A stretch of 64,000 bases of DNA, from positions 2,232,001 through 2,296,000 of the forward strand of contig JAKCOZ010000058.1 of NCBI GenBank assembly GCA_022605955.1, read 5' to 3'. Below, piece after piece: positions 63,441 through 64,000 of the stretch. The stretch is from Rallus limicola. Its lineage: Eukaryota; Chordata; Aves; Gruiformes; Rallidae. The notes under the pieces were generated by a model. It did not search any database. It was not told the origin of the DNA and saw only the letters and a list, made by a program, of their open reading frames with translations. Position 1 is the first letter of the stretch, and each line of letters begins with the position of its first letter. A program made the position numbers and the translations under genes.

Positions 63441-64000
63441 CCGTTATCACACTCCTAGGCTAGGACGGCCAGCCTTGCTTGTGGCTGAAACAAAGCCCCC
63501 TGCATCCAGGCAGTAGCTACACATTTAAACTGTTCTCAGGGTGACTCCAGAGAAAGCAAATTGTGACCAAGATTGATTAGTCACTGAATTTCTGTCATGG
63601 TTGTGGAATAGAGCTCACTTAATGTGCCATGGAGACTAAATACCCTCCCTCCTATGCTAGGAGGGCTACTCTGTCTCCAGGACCTTATAGTTCTATGCTG
63701 TATGGAGCTCCACTCCAGTCCTACCATATAGGGAGATATGATTCTTTGTGCCTTGCATCTTGATTCTAGATTGCCAGAATCCCTGTCTTGCCACAGCTGC
63801 TACTTCCTCTTCTAAAGGATTTGTACAGCAGAGACCCGCATGCTTGCACAGCAGAAATACTCTTGAAATGTGGGAAGAAGCAGGAATGCTGTCCTGGGCT
63901 TCTGCTTGTGTGCCCATGAGAAAAGCAGAATTTGAGTTGCAGCTACAGACCACTGTTTAGTCTCTCCAGGCTGAGACCTCCAAGATATTTCTGGAGTGAT

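Larger units (their letters stand above)
49928..64000 (-). other. IQSEC3: Intron upstream of exon a (partial, at least 14,073 bp)
   Basis: Runs to the window edge; the preceding exon(s) with the N-terminal coiled coil are not found. Contains a CR1 fragment (about 52148-52545), a near-palindromic 21-bp tandem duplication near 53030-53060, a possible regulatory block at about 61860-61990, a short (TGGCT)n tract and a 20-bp duplication at 63401-63440. 53.1-60.5 kb is plain unique sequence. Confidence 0.8.

Noticed and set aside
50000..64000. N-terminal coiled-coil exon of IQSEC3
   Set aside because: The expected N-terminal sequence was looked for in the minus-strand frames and not found; it must lie beyond the window.

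Overview
The window is vertebrate, and specifically avian, genomic DNA. It has single-copy coding exons separated by long introns, and no bacterial-style gene packing. Its 3'-anchored CR1 LINE copies end in the ATAGAATCATAGAAT-type terminus typical of birds, it carries an ERV-type LTR, and microsatellites are sparse. I cannot name the species.

The only protein-coding gene I can support is IQSEC3 (IQ motif and Sec7 domain ArfGEF 3, also called SynArfGEF or BRAG3), on the minus strand across the whole window. Ten consecutive internal coding exons are visible, in transcript order: 49847-49927, 30347-30635, 23624-24717, 17587-17748, 8332-8454, 7543-7709, 5323-5462, 4414-4539, 2071-2170 and 581-742. 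Every junction is GT/AG and every split codon resolves, giving 814 continuous codons with no stop. They encode the linker before the IQ motif, the IQ motif, a Ser/acidic linker, the complete Sec7 domain with its glutamic finger, and nearly the whole PH domain. The first coding exon(s), with the N-terminal coiled coil and promoter, lie beyond position 64000. The last exon(s), with the proline-rich tail and C-terminus, lie before position 1.

Region by region (plus coordinates): 1-5.5 kb holds PH-domain exons and a minisatellite-like interspersed repeat (about 2985-3985). 5.3-8.5 kb holds the core Sec7 exons. 8.5-17.6 kb is an intron with a TA-rich tract and a CR1 copy (16.6-17.4 kb). 17.6-24.7 kb holds the start of Sec7, a longer CR1 with reverse-transcriptase remnants (19.6-20.8 kb) and the 1,094-bp central exon. 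24.7-30.6 kb has a 12-bp-period GT-rich microsatellite and possible regulatory sequence. 30.6-49.8 kb is a 19.2-kb intron with a degenerate CR1, a likely solo LTR (42406-43155) and a strong candidate conserved non-coding element near 47 kb. 49.9-64 kb is the proximal part of another long intron with one more CR1 fragment.

No operon, CRISPR array, tRNA, rRNA or new protein system was recognised. The most interesting material is non-coding: candidate homeodomain/POU-rich elements inside a neuronal gene, a cluster of minus-strand polyadenylation hexamers just before an internal exon, the ERV LTR, and the uniform sense orientation of the CR1 copies. The candidate regulatory and exon-like calls are inference from motif appearance only and have not been tested by alignment.
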